This document shows positions 20,389 to 33,000 of a DNA stretch of 64,000 nucleotides, piece after piece (position 1 is the stretch's first letter; each line of letters starts with the position of its first letter). Both the position numbers and the translations under genes were made by a program. Location of the stretch: assembly GCA_965644315.1 (NCBI GenBank), contig CBFFRQ010000018.1, positions 620,001 through 684,000 on the forward strand, written 5' to 3'. Under the pieces are notes generated by a model that worked only from the letters and a program-made list of their open reading frames with translations, did no database searches and had not been told where the DNA came from. Source of the stretch: Caecitellus pseudoparvulus (Eukaryota; Bigyra: Bicosoecida).

Positions 20389-20805
20389 ATGGCCGCCGCC
20401 GAGATCATCTGGAGCGTGACCCGCAAGTCCAACGCCTTCCGCGTGAAGCGCAACGGCCTGGACCTGTCCCGCGAGCCAGTGAACGTCACCAACAAGCACT
20501 CGTACAAGACCTCTGGCTTCGTGCAGAAGTCCTTGAGCGTGGCTGCCTCTGCTGACGACAAGAAGATCAGCGTCGTCCTGCCCTCCACCAAGTACGCTGC
20601 TGCCCCTGCCAAGGCCATTCACTCCGTGGGTGTCTCCAACAACGTCGCTAAGGGCAACAAGACTGTGAACGCAGTCGCATGGAAGATCGCCGGCCGCCCT
20701 GACCTGCGCAACGCCGCTCTTGCCCGCGCCACCCGCCTGCACAAGGTGAAGGTGGGCAGCAAGGTCTACAAGCTGCGCCAGCACACTCGCCGCACCCAGG
20801 CTTGA
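20389..20805 (+). CDS. RPL28: 60S ribosomal protein eL28
   Basis: 138 residues, one exon, matching the usual 137. It reads 'MAAAEIIWSVTRKSNAFRVK', 'FSREPxNVTNKHSYKTSGF'-like text (here 'LSREPVNVTNKHSYK'), 'YAAAPAKAIHSV' and a basic C-terminus 'VGSKVYKLRQHTRRTQA', all typical of eL28. Loss of this protein in yeasts but retention in algae and animals fits a non-fungal host. Strong codon bias (almost only C/G third positions) fits high expression. Confidence 0.95.
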   Translation: MAAAEIIWSVTRKSNAFRVKRNGLDLSREPVNVTNKHSYKTSGFVQKSLSVAASADDKKISVVLPSTKYAAAPAKAIHSVGVSNNVAKGNKTVNAVAWKIAGRPDLRNAALARATRLHKVKVGSKVYKLRQHTRRTQA

Positions 20806-21062
20806 GTACGCTTTTGAGTCCATGGCTCGGGACCGGGCGTGGGGTGCCGCGTAGGCCACTGCACAACGGACACACCAGCAATTCAACAGACCTGTCAACA
20901 TTGCGCACTGAATACGCTGGCGTTATATCCTGCAAGCTCTGCGACCCTCGACTTGCCGCAGTGTAGGGGTGGCGTTTGAGCAAAACGCAGCAAAAACGCT
21001 GCATGCACCGGAACTGGGCGCTCTCCCTGCCCAGGCACCCCCTGTCGCAGGGCATTTCAGGC

Positions 21063-24000
21063 ATGCGAATCTGGGTTGCTGCACTGGCAGTTGCCTCGCT
21101 CGTGTGGGCCGCTCGTGGCGCATGCCCACGACATTGCTCAGGGCATGGCGTGTGTGGCGTAGGCAGCACATGTGCTTGCTCTCAAGGGTTCACCGGTGCT
21201 GATTGCTCACTCCGTGAGTGTCTTTGGCATGAAAACCTGCCGTCATAGCCAACTTGCCTTGCTGTGCTCGTATGCTCCCTTTGCCACCTCCTCAGGCCGG
21301 TGTGACAATGGCACGGCGTGGGCCGCCAAATCAAGGAGCAGCGACAACTTTGGCTCTGACTCAGCTCACCGAAAGGTTGAGTGCAGCGGAAACGGCATAT
21401 GCGATGCCAGCCTCGGCAGGTGCAGCTGCTTTCCTGGCTTCGAGGGCGTGGCTTGCCAGACAAGTAAGCTGCGTTGGTGCGCTGACTTGGCTGGCGTCCA
21501 ATTTCCGCACCCTTCCTCCGCTGCCCTCAAACACAGTGGCCTGTCCCAACGCCTGCTCGGAGCGGGGTTCCTGTATCTCTCTTACGACAGCCGGACGGCT
21601 GTATGGACCCGATGGTGGCCCACCGGACATGGATGGTGCCGGGCCCGCTTACGGGGTGGACTCACCGTCCAGCGGAGTTTGGGACGCCTCAGTCATGAGA
21701 GTGTGCGATTGTGACTGGGGATTTGCCGGTGCAGACTGCTCAGAAGGTGGGCATTCCCTTGAGCACTGCTTGTCCAATGCCTGACCAAGCCCCAACTACC
21801 ACTGCACCTCTCCGTTCTGCTTCGCAGTGCTCTGCCCAGTGGGAGATAACCCCTTCACTCAATCTCAGCAGCAGCTTGCCTTGCGCTTGGACCTCGATGA
21901 TGCAGGTACAGACCTGACAGGGACACCTGGGTTGCAGTTCTCCTTGAGGCTGCTGGGGCACCCTTCTGGGCACGTCGCGTTCAGCGAGGGCGCGTACGCT
22001 GGCACCACGTTGCAGCGAGAGGCATTTGCGGATGCGATGGAGGCTGCCATAGAGAGTAGCTTGCCAGTTTCAGCCGCCACCGTGCTGCCGATGGGCAGCG
22101 CCGGATCACAGCACAGCTATGCGGTGTTGCTCACGTTTGCGACGTCGCCGTTCTTCAACAATCTTCTCCTGAACATGGCAGCTCCCTCTGCAGGCTCGGT
22201 GACTTGCACGTTCTCTGACGTTCTGGAAGTTGAAAGTGCAGCCACGTGTTCAGTGTCTGCCTTGGATGTTGGCAAGGTTGTCGTCTCAGGTTTGAACTCG
22301 GCAAAGCACACGTACCGTCTGGCGGTCTTCCAGCAGCCAAGAAGTGCCCCGGCCACGGTCGTGGTGAGCGTCGATGCCGGCCCGTACATTACAGCCTCCC
22401 CATTCACAATGAGTGCAAGCGTGCCAGAGGACATCTCCGTCTTTGCCCCCGGAGCTCCTGCGGGCGATGTGACTGTTCTGTTTCCTGAGAGTGTTGGGCA
22501 CACACTTGGGGCTGTCTGGGAGGTCGGGCCTGCACTGGATGACACTGGGGCCGACTCCACATACGTGATCAAACCGGGCACCCGCGAAGTGCTTCCGTGT
22601 GGCGGTGTCGGAACATGCGACCATGGTACTGGTTCCTGTAGGTGCCCTGCTGGAACTTCTGGGCGTGCTTGCAGCGCACTGGATCTTGCGAACGAGGACG
22701 AGCCATCGTTGCCCATTCACGACGTGCTCGCTGCTGACCCTGCCTTTGATGGAACAATCATGAAAGTGCGCTCGACGCGTCCATATGGGTCCGATTTCAA
22801 GTTTTTTGAAGTCTCTGCTGCGGATCAGCCCCCCGCCCTGACTCTATTTGGCAACGGGATGCTTGAGACGAGGGACATCAGAGCAACTGGCTCCGCAACA
22901 GTGGGCAGCGGGGGGCTCATTGTGGATAATGATGGCATCACCATCACAGGAGGGGGGCTTGTGCTCCGAGATCACTCCAGTTCCAATGACCTCCATGTGC
23001 AGGATGGCCTAGTGCGCTTGAGCAGTGCGACAACAGCTGAGGATCATGTCGTGCTTCGCAGCTCTGCATTGACGGCTGCGGGCAAGTCTATGTTTCTCGT
23101 GCAAGGCCCTCCCTCAGCGAGTGTGAATGCCTTGCTCTTGGAGCAACTGGATGGGACCGACACTGTGAGTATTGATGGCACTGGCAACTTCAGGGCGCTC
23201 ATCGGAGATGCAGAAGTCTCAACTGGAGACCTTCGGGTTCTGCAGGGGCACTCGCTGCTGAACAATGACGCAGGCGTTGGCGCCAGCATCAGTGGGACAA
23301 CTCTGGGGGCAGATATCAGCAGTTCGTCAGTGGGTACTGGACTTGATGAGGGCACGCTCCGCGTACGTGCCGAGCATGCGGCGTTTGGTGGATCTGCTCT
23401 CATGGTGCAAGCCAACCGTGAGGGAGACACAGCGTTCAATTTGGTCCGGGTGTCTGCAAACACCGCAACAGCATCGGAAGACTACCTTCAAATTCGAGGA
23501 GATGGGTTGTTGCAGGCATTCAAGGGTGGGCAGGTCAATGAAGGATTCACAGTGCATGATGGTGGCCTTGACGTTGCTGATGGGGATGCGCGGGTTGACG
23601 ACCTGGTTCAGACAAACAAGGCAGGGGGTGTGTCCGTACTGGGCAGTTTCACCATGCCTGACGACCCTGGAGATCCTGCCAGCTCAGTTAGCATCGACAT
23701 CCTTGGCCAAGTTTCCGTCTCCTCCCAGTCTGGAGTGGACATCTTGGGCTCCACGGCAAGCGCAGGGTCCAGCCTGAGCAGTGGCAGCGGTGCACCGATC
23801 ACCATCAGAGGCGGTGAGAGCACAGGGATGGGAAGGCCGGCAGGTTCTGTTTCCATTATTGGTGGAGCGTCGTCCAGTTCCAGCGATACAGGGTCCGTGC
23901 TACTCTCCACAGCTGACGTAGGCGGGACTTCTGGCTCTGCATTCAGCGGCGACATCGTCCTCGCAACAGGGGGCATTCCAGGGTCTGGACCCGCAGCCTC

Positions 24001-27000
24001 CGGGGCTGGGAGCATCATACTATCGGGGGGAGGTGATCTTGCTCCCGGTGGCTCAAACTCTGCGGGGGCTGTGAGCGTAGTGGGTGGGTTTGGCACGGAC
24101 AGTGCGGGAGGACAGGTGGTGCTATCTGCAGGAGCCAGTACTGCAAGCACAGGTGCAACAGGAGTCGGTGGTGCACTTTCTCTGTTCTCGGGAGAAGGCC
24201 ACTCTGCTGGTGGCGACATTACCATTCGTGCTTCTCGAGCAGCTGCCGGAACTTCGCAAGGAACCGTCAGCCTCCAGGCATGGGATCCGACGGCCGGAGC
24301 TGGGGACACGGGAGAGTACGTGCCATTCGTCAAGGTGGAGTCTGACGGGGCACTTTCACTGAAGACTGCAGAAGGCAAGGACATAAGTATACAGGCAGTT
24401 ACTGATGTCGCACAGCCAGTCGCTTCTGTGCTGCTGGAGAGTGGTGCACATGGCGGCCACGTACAGCTCTCCACGCCCGCGGGCGCCGTGTCCATTGCTG
24501 CGCAAACGGGCATTGACGCCACAGCCCAAACGGGAGCAATCTACTTTTCGGCAGGGAGCCTTTCCGATGCCTCCGCTGGGTTTCAGGCAGAGGTCCTAGG
24601 GGACATCAGCTTGAGCGCGGGGGTGGACGGGGTTGGCTCACTCGCACTCTCTGCAGGCTCATCTCTCAGAATGGAAGCCAACTCGGGCGACATCTCCTCA
24701 TTGAGCTCCACAGCGTCGACTTTCATTCTCGTTGGAAGTAGTGGCAGCTCGACCACTAAGTCGCTGACGCTAGGGGCGCACGCCAGCGACACCTCCGGCG
24801 CCAGCGTCTCAGTTCGAGGCGGAGTTGGCGCCACTGTCGGAGGCGCTGTCAGTGTTGTCGCCGGTGCGGGGTCTGGAGCAAGTACCGATGGAGGGGCTAT
24901 TCTCTTGTCCTCAGGTCAAGCTGGGGGGGCCTCCTCGATGGGGGGGGCACTGAGCTTGCTTGCTGGTCACGGGTCTGCAGCTGGCGCCGGGGGAGCGGCG
25001 TGGCTGCAGTCGGGGTCTGCCACATCAGACGGGCTGGCAGGCGGCGAATTGCACGTCCAGGCAGGGGAGGGGTTCAATGGTGCTGGTGGGTCTGTTTCTA
25101 TCGCTGGAGGGGGCACTGCCGGCCCAGGCGCTGTGGGAGACGGTGGCTCGGTCACCGTGCGAGGCGGTGGAACGACGGACTCTGCATCTAGCCTGGCGAA
25201 CGCTGCAGGAGGAAGTGTATCTATCATCGCGGGGGCTGGTACCACATCAGATGGAACCGTGCAAGTACAAAGCGCCAGGCAGGCGGGCTCTGCAGAGTTT
25301 GGATTGCAAGTGAGCTCAGGCTCAACAGTTGTGGGTGGGGGGAGCATTAGCGTTCTTGCGGGCACTGATTCCACCGTCTCTGATGGCAAGCTTTTCCTCG
25401 CTTCCGGCCTCGGCCAAGACGTCCACGTTCACGGGGCTTCGTGGCTCGCGGGTGCCGTGGGAGACATTGAGCTGTCAGGTGGGGGGGGGGGTGCCCTCGG
25501 AGGTTCTGTAAGCCTGATTGGCGGTGGGAGCACCACCGTTGCTGGGCACATTTTCCTGTCCGGTGGCACGGCAAGTCTGGGAACGGGGGCGGCGGGCGGA
25601 GTGAGTGTTTTGGGTGGTGATGCTGTGGTTGTAGATGGTCCGGCAGGCTCGCTGCTCCTCTCAGGGGGTGAAGGAACGGGCGGTGGCGCCGGGTCAGGAG
25701 GCGGACATATCTCAATAGTTGCCGGCACAGCTGCCGGTAGCACTGCTACGGCAGTTGGCGGAAACGTTGTTGTGAAAGGCGGCTTCAATACTGGAGTTGC
25801 ATCTGGGCGGCAGGCAGGCAATGTGATTCTCAGCACTGGAGAAGATTCAAGTGGGGGCGGCCAGCATGGAGCGGTGCAAGTAAAGTATGTTGGAGATGTC
25901 ACTGCCATCGAAGTGACGCACCAGAGCACTGTCGTTGAAGGGCGCACGCTAGAACTGGGGTCGACGGCCGAGGATGTGCTGGTACGCTCTGCTGATGTCG
26001 TCGGGCGAGGTATCAAAGTGCATGCCGGGGGGGCGGCGACGCCACCGACTCGAGGTGGGTACGTCGACATTGCCGCTGCGCCAGGAGACGGCGTACCAGG
26101 TGGGGCCGTGTCCATCACGGCTGGAAGCTCAGATGCAGGAGGGGCTGCAGGGGGGAGGGTCGTCATTACGTCTGGCACAGGTGTCGCACCGGGAGCAACT
26201 TCTGGTGGGATTGCTCTCACAAGCGCAGACTCGGGGGCCAGTGGTAGCTCGGGAGACCTTACCGTTGCTTCGGGCAGTGCTGCAGGCGCTGCGGAGGCGA
26301 GCGGAAACATCATCCTTCAAACAGGAAGCGCGTCAAGCACCGCAGCTGCAGGCCATGTGTCTGTCCTTGCGGGTGTGTCCACTGGGGGTACAGGGGGCTC
26401 AGTGTTCCTTTCAGCGGGCGCTGGAGCAGTGGATGGCAGCGTTTCTGTACGAGATGCACAAGGGGAGGATGTTGTGGTTGTAACCTCTACATCCTTTACG
26501 GTACAGCAGCAGCAAGTGTCTTTCTCCACCACCAGCGGTCCACTCTCAGCAGCTACCCACACTGGTCAGACGCTGAGCATCCTTGGGGGAGGCGGTCCCG
26601 CGGCAACGTCAGGAGGGCACGTCATCATCCGCAGCGGCGCGCACACTTCCGGAAGCAGTGCAGGTTCCATTAGCATCACAGCTGGTGATAACTCTCACTC
26701 CGCCGGGACACCCTCTGGAGGCCACGTTGTCCTGGCGGGAGGCGCGTCAACCGCGCCAGCTGCGACCTCGGCGGAAGGCGGGTCAGTCTCGCTGCTAGGA
26801 GGAAGTGGTGTGCACCAGGGTGGAGGTGTGCATGTGGCTGGTGGTGGCTCATCAGGGCACATTCAGGCTGGCCACGTCACGGTGGTCAGTGGGGAGGGGA
26901 GTGGAGCAGGCGCGGCAGGGCACCTGTCTCTCATTGCTGGAGGCGCCGTGAGCGGGGAAGCTGGCAGCATCGTGCTGAGCGCAGGGACGTCAACCTCCGG

Positions 27001-30000
27001 TGCGAATGGAAGAGCCCACATTTTCTCCGGGACGGGTCGGAAGGTGGTGGAGGTTTTTGATGGGAGCGTCACGCTGAGCTCTGGCGAAGTTAGCATCGCC
27101 TCCGACACGGGTGACATCACCATCCAAGCGCAGGCAGCACAGGAACTGAAGCTCATCGGAGAAATCGGGACCGGAGCAGCTGGCGGGGGAATCTTGATGA
27201 AGGCTGGGAACAGCGACCTTAGCGCGGGACATGTTTCGATACTCAGCGGGGACAGCTCCCACGCGACGGGTGCCGGGCCTCTGGTGCTCTCGGCCGGAAC
27301 TGCGACGGCGTCCAATGCCCAGGGCGGCGACATTCACATTATGGCAGGTGAGTCCACCAGTGCTGTTGATAGTGTGGGTGGTCATTTGGTGTTGAAGGGT
27401 GGCAGGTCAGGCGCCAACGGTGTCCTGGGGCCAGGTGTATCTGCTGGGCATGTGAGCATCGTGGGTGGCAGCTCAGTGCACGACGCCCCAGCTGGGCGAG
27501 TCCTCATCGCTGCAGGTGAATGTGAGGGATCAGGGGTGCCCACGTGCAATGGTGGAGATGTCATTCTCAGTGCAACACAGCGCGCTTCGTCCGGAACACT
27601 GGATGGCAAAGTGCAGCTGTTCTCCGGCGACGGAACCTTGGCGTTTGAAGCAGACTCTCTGACACACTCCACAACTATTCATGAGAGTCATATTCAAATC
27701 CATGGAGGACAAAGCGTGTCCATCATGTCAGATGATAGCGCGTCGTCCCTGCCAGGGAAGGTGCTGCTGAGCAGTGGGGAAGGAAGCGCCCCCTTCGGAG
27801 GGGGTCCCATCGAAGTGCTAGGCGGCAGAGGGGGTGGAGATGGCGGTTGGGCAGCGCTGAGAGGTGGTCCATCTTCCACTGCTATTGGAGGGGCAGTGTC
27901 TGTCACTGCCGGTGCTGGTAGCACTGCTGCCGGCCGCGGTGGGCACGTACTTGTGCAAGGCGGGCAAGGCAGCGCGTCGAGCAGTGGGGGTGGCGCGGTC
28001 AGCATCCTGGGAGGCGAAGCGCTTGGGGGGAGCGGTGGTGACGTCATTCTACGGGCTGCTACTGGTGTGGGAGCAAACGGCGCTATTCGCGCGCAAGATG
28101 CCGGGGGCAACCTCGGCCTGCTCGTTGAAAATGGCCAGACGCAGGTTGCAGGCACACAAACGCTCATCCGCCCTCTAAATGGAGATGTGATGGTCAGAAC
28201 GGGCCAAGGGCACGACATTGCTCTGGATTTCTATGATGCAACCGCTGGTGAGATCACGATGACAGCTGGAGGCAGTGCTGCTGGAACTGCCGGCGGTGTG
28301 ACCATCACGGGCGGCGAGGCGACGAGCGCTGCAGCAACAAGCGGCAGCGTGGTGCTGCAGCCTGGCCTCCCCGGGGCTGGCTCATCGGGCTCTGTGATCC
28401 TAAGGAATGCGCATGGGTCGGCTGCGTCTGCACTTGTGCTGTCACCCGGGTCGACCCTTCTTTCGTCGGATGCCAGCACGCGGGTGGCCTCTGCGCCTGG
28501 CTCCCCAGTTACCATCGCTGCCGGTGGTGGGACAGGCACAGCGAGCCTTGGAAGTCACCTGATATTTGAAGCAGGGGGAAGCTCAGTGGCAGCAGGTTCA
28601 GTATCGATCACTGCTGGGGACGGGGGCAGCGCGGGAGGTAGCGTTGACGTTTGGGCCGGAAGCGGAACGACACCTGGCCGAGTCCGTTTGCTGGAAAGCG
28701 ACGGCTTGTCCGCGTCCGTGACCGTGGAGGATGGTTTGACAACCATAAACGGAGATGCAGTCCTCATTGACTCTGCAGGTTCTGGTGCAGGCCAGGTAAG
28801 CATTACCACCGCCGCGTTGCCTGGCAGCGTAGTGTCCATTGAAGCAGGTCGAGGGCGCCTGGGCTCCAATGGCGGTGCAGTGGCTATACACGCCGGCAAG
28901 AGCACGTCAGGCGGGGTTCCTGCTGGTGCAGTACTGATCGAAGGTGGCGAGGCAGCAAGCGGTGATGTGGGAGAAACAGGGGGCGCTGTGACATTGTCAG
29001 GCGGCGCGTCCACTGCAGTCGGAGGTCCGGCGGTGGTCAGCGGCGGCGACTCCACCACTGACTCAGGAAGTGGGGGGCATGTATCCTTACTCTCCGGAGC
29101 TGGCGGAAGGGACGGGGTGGGCGGAAACGTCATCTTGCTCGCTGAGGGGGGAGCAACATCCCCTGCCAGTGGCAATGGAAATGGCGGCCATGTCTCCATT
29201 ACTGCGGGCGCTGGCACTGGGACAGGCACAGCGGGACTCGTGACCATTAGAGCCGGCGCTGATGGCACTCCAGCTGGCGGAGCCTTGCGACTCCAATCAG
29301 GTGATGGCTCGAGTTCGCAGCTCCAAATGACGAACACGGAGGTGTCCATAAACACGCCCACGGCCACGCTGCAGACCTCCACAGGAATCTTGAGACTTCA
29401 AAGTGCAGAGGGGAGCTATGTGCGCCTTATTGCAGGCAATGAGGCCACTGGAGCAAACGGTGGAGATGTCGAAATCCTTTCTGGAAGGTCCACATCGGCG
29501 GCTGGGGGCGCGGTAAGCGTTGTGGGAGGTCCGTCCACCACAGCTGCAGGGGGGGCAGTGGCATTGGCAGGAGGGCAAGGCGCGGGATCGGGTGGACAAA
29601 TCAGCATGACTGGTGGGAGTGGCAGGGGAGGTGGGGAACACGGAGGAAATCTCGCTCTGAATGGTGGGGCGGGCGCAGGTGGAGCCGAAGGTGGAGATGT
29701 CAGCATCACATCCGGTGCCGCGGCAGGCGCAGCACGATCGGGCAGCATCTTCCTTTCCACTGCCGCAACACTTGGGACAGGAGATACTGGGAATGTCGTT
29801 CTTCAGACGGGTTCGCCAACAGCTGGTCATTCGGGGCACATGAGCATCTTGACTGGCGTTGCGAGCGCCGGAGACGAGGCAGGCAACATCATGTTGCAGC
29901 CTGGTCAGGCAGACGCAGTTCCACAGCACGGGAAAGTCGTAGTGCTTGATGCTGCAGGGACAGTTGCTTTGAGCGTGAGCAGTGGCACGACCGAGGTTTC

Positions 30001-33000
30001 TGCGTCAAGCCTGTTGAAGCTTGGCTCGACACTGCACGTTGAGGCGACTGCAGGTCTCGCAGGGCACGTGTCCATCGTGTCTGGATCTACAGGCACCGTG
30101 CTGCTCTCCAGTGCTGGAACACCTGGAGGGACAGCTGGACCAATCTCCATCGTGCCTGGTGCTGGAGTTGTCGGGGGCAGCCTGACAATAGGCTCGGGAA
30201 ACGGGGATGCCCCCACAGGCAACAGCGGAGAGGTGGTTGTCAAAACAGGCACAGCTACTGGAAATGCTGGCACACTTCTTCTGAGTGGAGGGCACTCGAC
30301 GTTTGCCGGTGCTGGCCCTCTAGGGGTGGCGTACTCTGCTGGAACCGTGAGCATTCTAGGGGGGGCAGCAGCAGACAACCCAAACTCGGGAGCGAACCTG
30401 GACAGTGCGGGGGGCGACATTGTCCTGTCTGCAGGTTCGGCGGCTGGTGACGAAGCCAGTGCAAGGGGTGGTCATGTTTCTATCCTCTCAGGGCAAGGCA
30501 CAGCTGCAGGGAGTCTGGTCTTGTCGGCCACCGGTGCTAGTGGGAACGCTGTCGTTGCCTCGCAGGCATCCACATCCATCGGCGGCTCTGAAATACTCCT
30601 GAGTAGTGCAACGGGCCCAGTGCAAGCCAGGTCTGTGGGGGGGCAAGCTGTGTCTATCTTGGGTGGTGGTGGCCCTGCTGGGGTCGTGGGGGGTAATGTG
30701 GTTCTGGAGGCCGGCGGCCATGGATCTGGGTCGGGAGGGGACATCGAAATAAACGGTGGATCCTCCTCTGCGACGGCATTCAGCGGAGGAGACGTCAGTA
30801 TCTCCGCTGGATCTTCCAGCGCGGTGTCAAGTGGGACGGGCGGTGCACTTGCTTTGCAAAGTGGCGATGGTTCTGGCACAGGGGCAGCGTCCGGGCCGGT
30901 GTCGCTAAAGAGTGGAAATGTCGCCACCGGCACTGTTGGGGAGGTGCTCATTTCTGCTGGGACAGCAACTTCGAGCGGAAGTGCTGGAAGCATCAGCCTT
31001 GTCGCCGGGGCTGCCCCCACTGCTGGGAACGACGGCAGCATCATCTTGAGTCTTGCAGGTGGCGTTGCAAGGGACGGGGCAGTGTCCATTCGTACGCCCA
31101 GCACCACTGTCTTTCAAGCAGAGCATGCCTTCACGACTGTGCAGGGACCAAAAGCTGATATCGTGACTACAGATGCGGGTGACGGTGCCCTGACACTCAC
31201 ATCAGCAGCCTCACAGCCTGTCCGCATCCATGGAGGGGGAGGGCTCAGTGGGACTATCGGAGGAGCAGTTGAGCTTGTGGCTGGGGCCCATGCCTCAGCC
31301 GCGGCCAGCGATGTGTCCATCTCTGGCGGGCGCTTTACAGGCACAGGGGCCTCCGCCGGAGGCGCAGTTGTGTTGCGTGGGGGTGCTGCGACAACTGGCA
31401 GCACTGGTGGCTTTGCCACGCTTGGAGGAGGAACGGGAAATGCCGGCGGGGATGCAAAGGTCGAAGGCGGCGCAGGAGTTGTGGGATCAGGGGGCACCGT
31501 ACAAGTCGAAGGCGGCACTTCCCCGTCCCAGGGCGGTGCTGTCGACGTTCGAGGTGGCTCGGGAACGGGTGGCGGGCTTGGAGGTCATGTACGACTCTTT
31601 GCTGGTTCGGGCTCGACAAGCGGTGACGTTCAAGTGCACCGAGTGGCTTCCCATGACGCGAGCACGCTCGCTTTGGAAGTATCCGACCTCAGGACTACCC
31701 TGGCGGGGCAGCATGCGCTGATCCAGGGACTGAATGGTGGCTCCGCTGAGCTCCGGGGCCCTGAACAGGGCTCTGTCCTACTCTCCGTCGTCGACACCAG
31801 CGCAGGTGGTGCTGGCCAAGGCATCAAACTGGCTGCGGGCGCACGCAGTGGCTCATCAACCTCTGGTGGGACCCTCGAGCTGCTAGCGGGCAGCGGGGCT
31901 GGCCACGCTTCTTCTCAGGGAGGAGATCTGATCGCTTCGGCTGGATCAAGTGAACAGTCCAGCGGCGGTGTGGTCGAAATCACTGGTGGGGCTGGTGGCT
32001 CTGGCTCAGGAAGTGGACAAGGCGGAATAGTGTCTATAACAGGTGGTGCTGGAGGCTCAGCGACAGCTGCCGGGACACTCAGCGCGGGGCATGTGCTTTT
32101 GCAAGGAGGGCCGGCGTCCAATACCGCGAACGGCGGAAGCATATCGCTTCTTGCCTCTTCGGGGCACAGCTCTGGAAATGGTGGCTCTGTCTTGGTAGCT
32201 GCAGCCCCGGGTGCAGGTGGAGATGGCACAGTGATCGTCAGAACGGGTGCTGGGCGGGATGCAGTGCTTGTTACTTCGACAGACCTCTCGTTCGCCAGCG
32301 ACACCATCAGCATTCAAGCGGATGGCGTCAGTACAGGCACAGTCACACTGTCATCAGGTGGCGCTTCGGCTCTTTCGCTGCTGGCGGGCCCTGGAGCACC
32401 AGGGGTCAACGGTGGCTCTGTTTCCATCATGGCTGGGAACAGCCTCGGTGCTGATGCTGCAAGCCATGGTGGCAGCTTGCAGCTGAATGCTGGAGCTGGC
32501 AGTGCTGCGAACGACGGCGGCCAGGTTGCACTGGAGGCTGGTTCTGGACGAAATGGGGGGGCGGTGTCCATTCAGGCGGGAACTGGCACGAGCACGGCAG
32601 GTCAAGTGCATCTCTCCGCAGGGTCTGTGGGAGGTCGATCTGGGGCAGACCTGGAACTGGGTGGCGCGCATCCCGGAGACGCGAGCGACGGTGATATCAC
32701 CTTGCAAGCAGGCGGTGGGGGCGGAGCAGCCGGTGGTGACATGTTCTTGCTGACTGGTGCAGGCTCCAGTCAAGGCTCCTTCATGTTGTCGATTGGATCT
32801 GAGACCACTGCCCGCATCGCTGCAACTGAGTCATCCACCGCCATTGGTTCCAGCACGATTGGTGGTGGTCTATCTCTCACATCTAGGGACTCTCTTGGGA
32901 GTACGCTTGCTCTGAGCGCCGGCTCAAATAGCGGTTCGTTTGGATCTGCCGTGAGCCTCACTGCAGGGCGGGGATCTGGCGCAGTGGATGGCGGTAGTGT

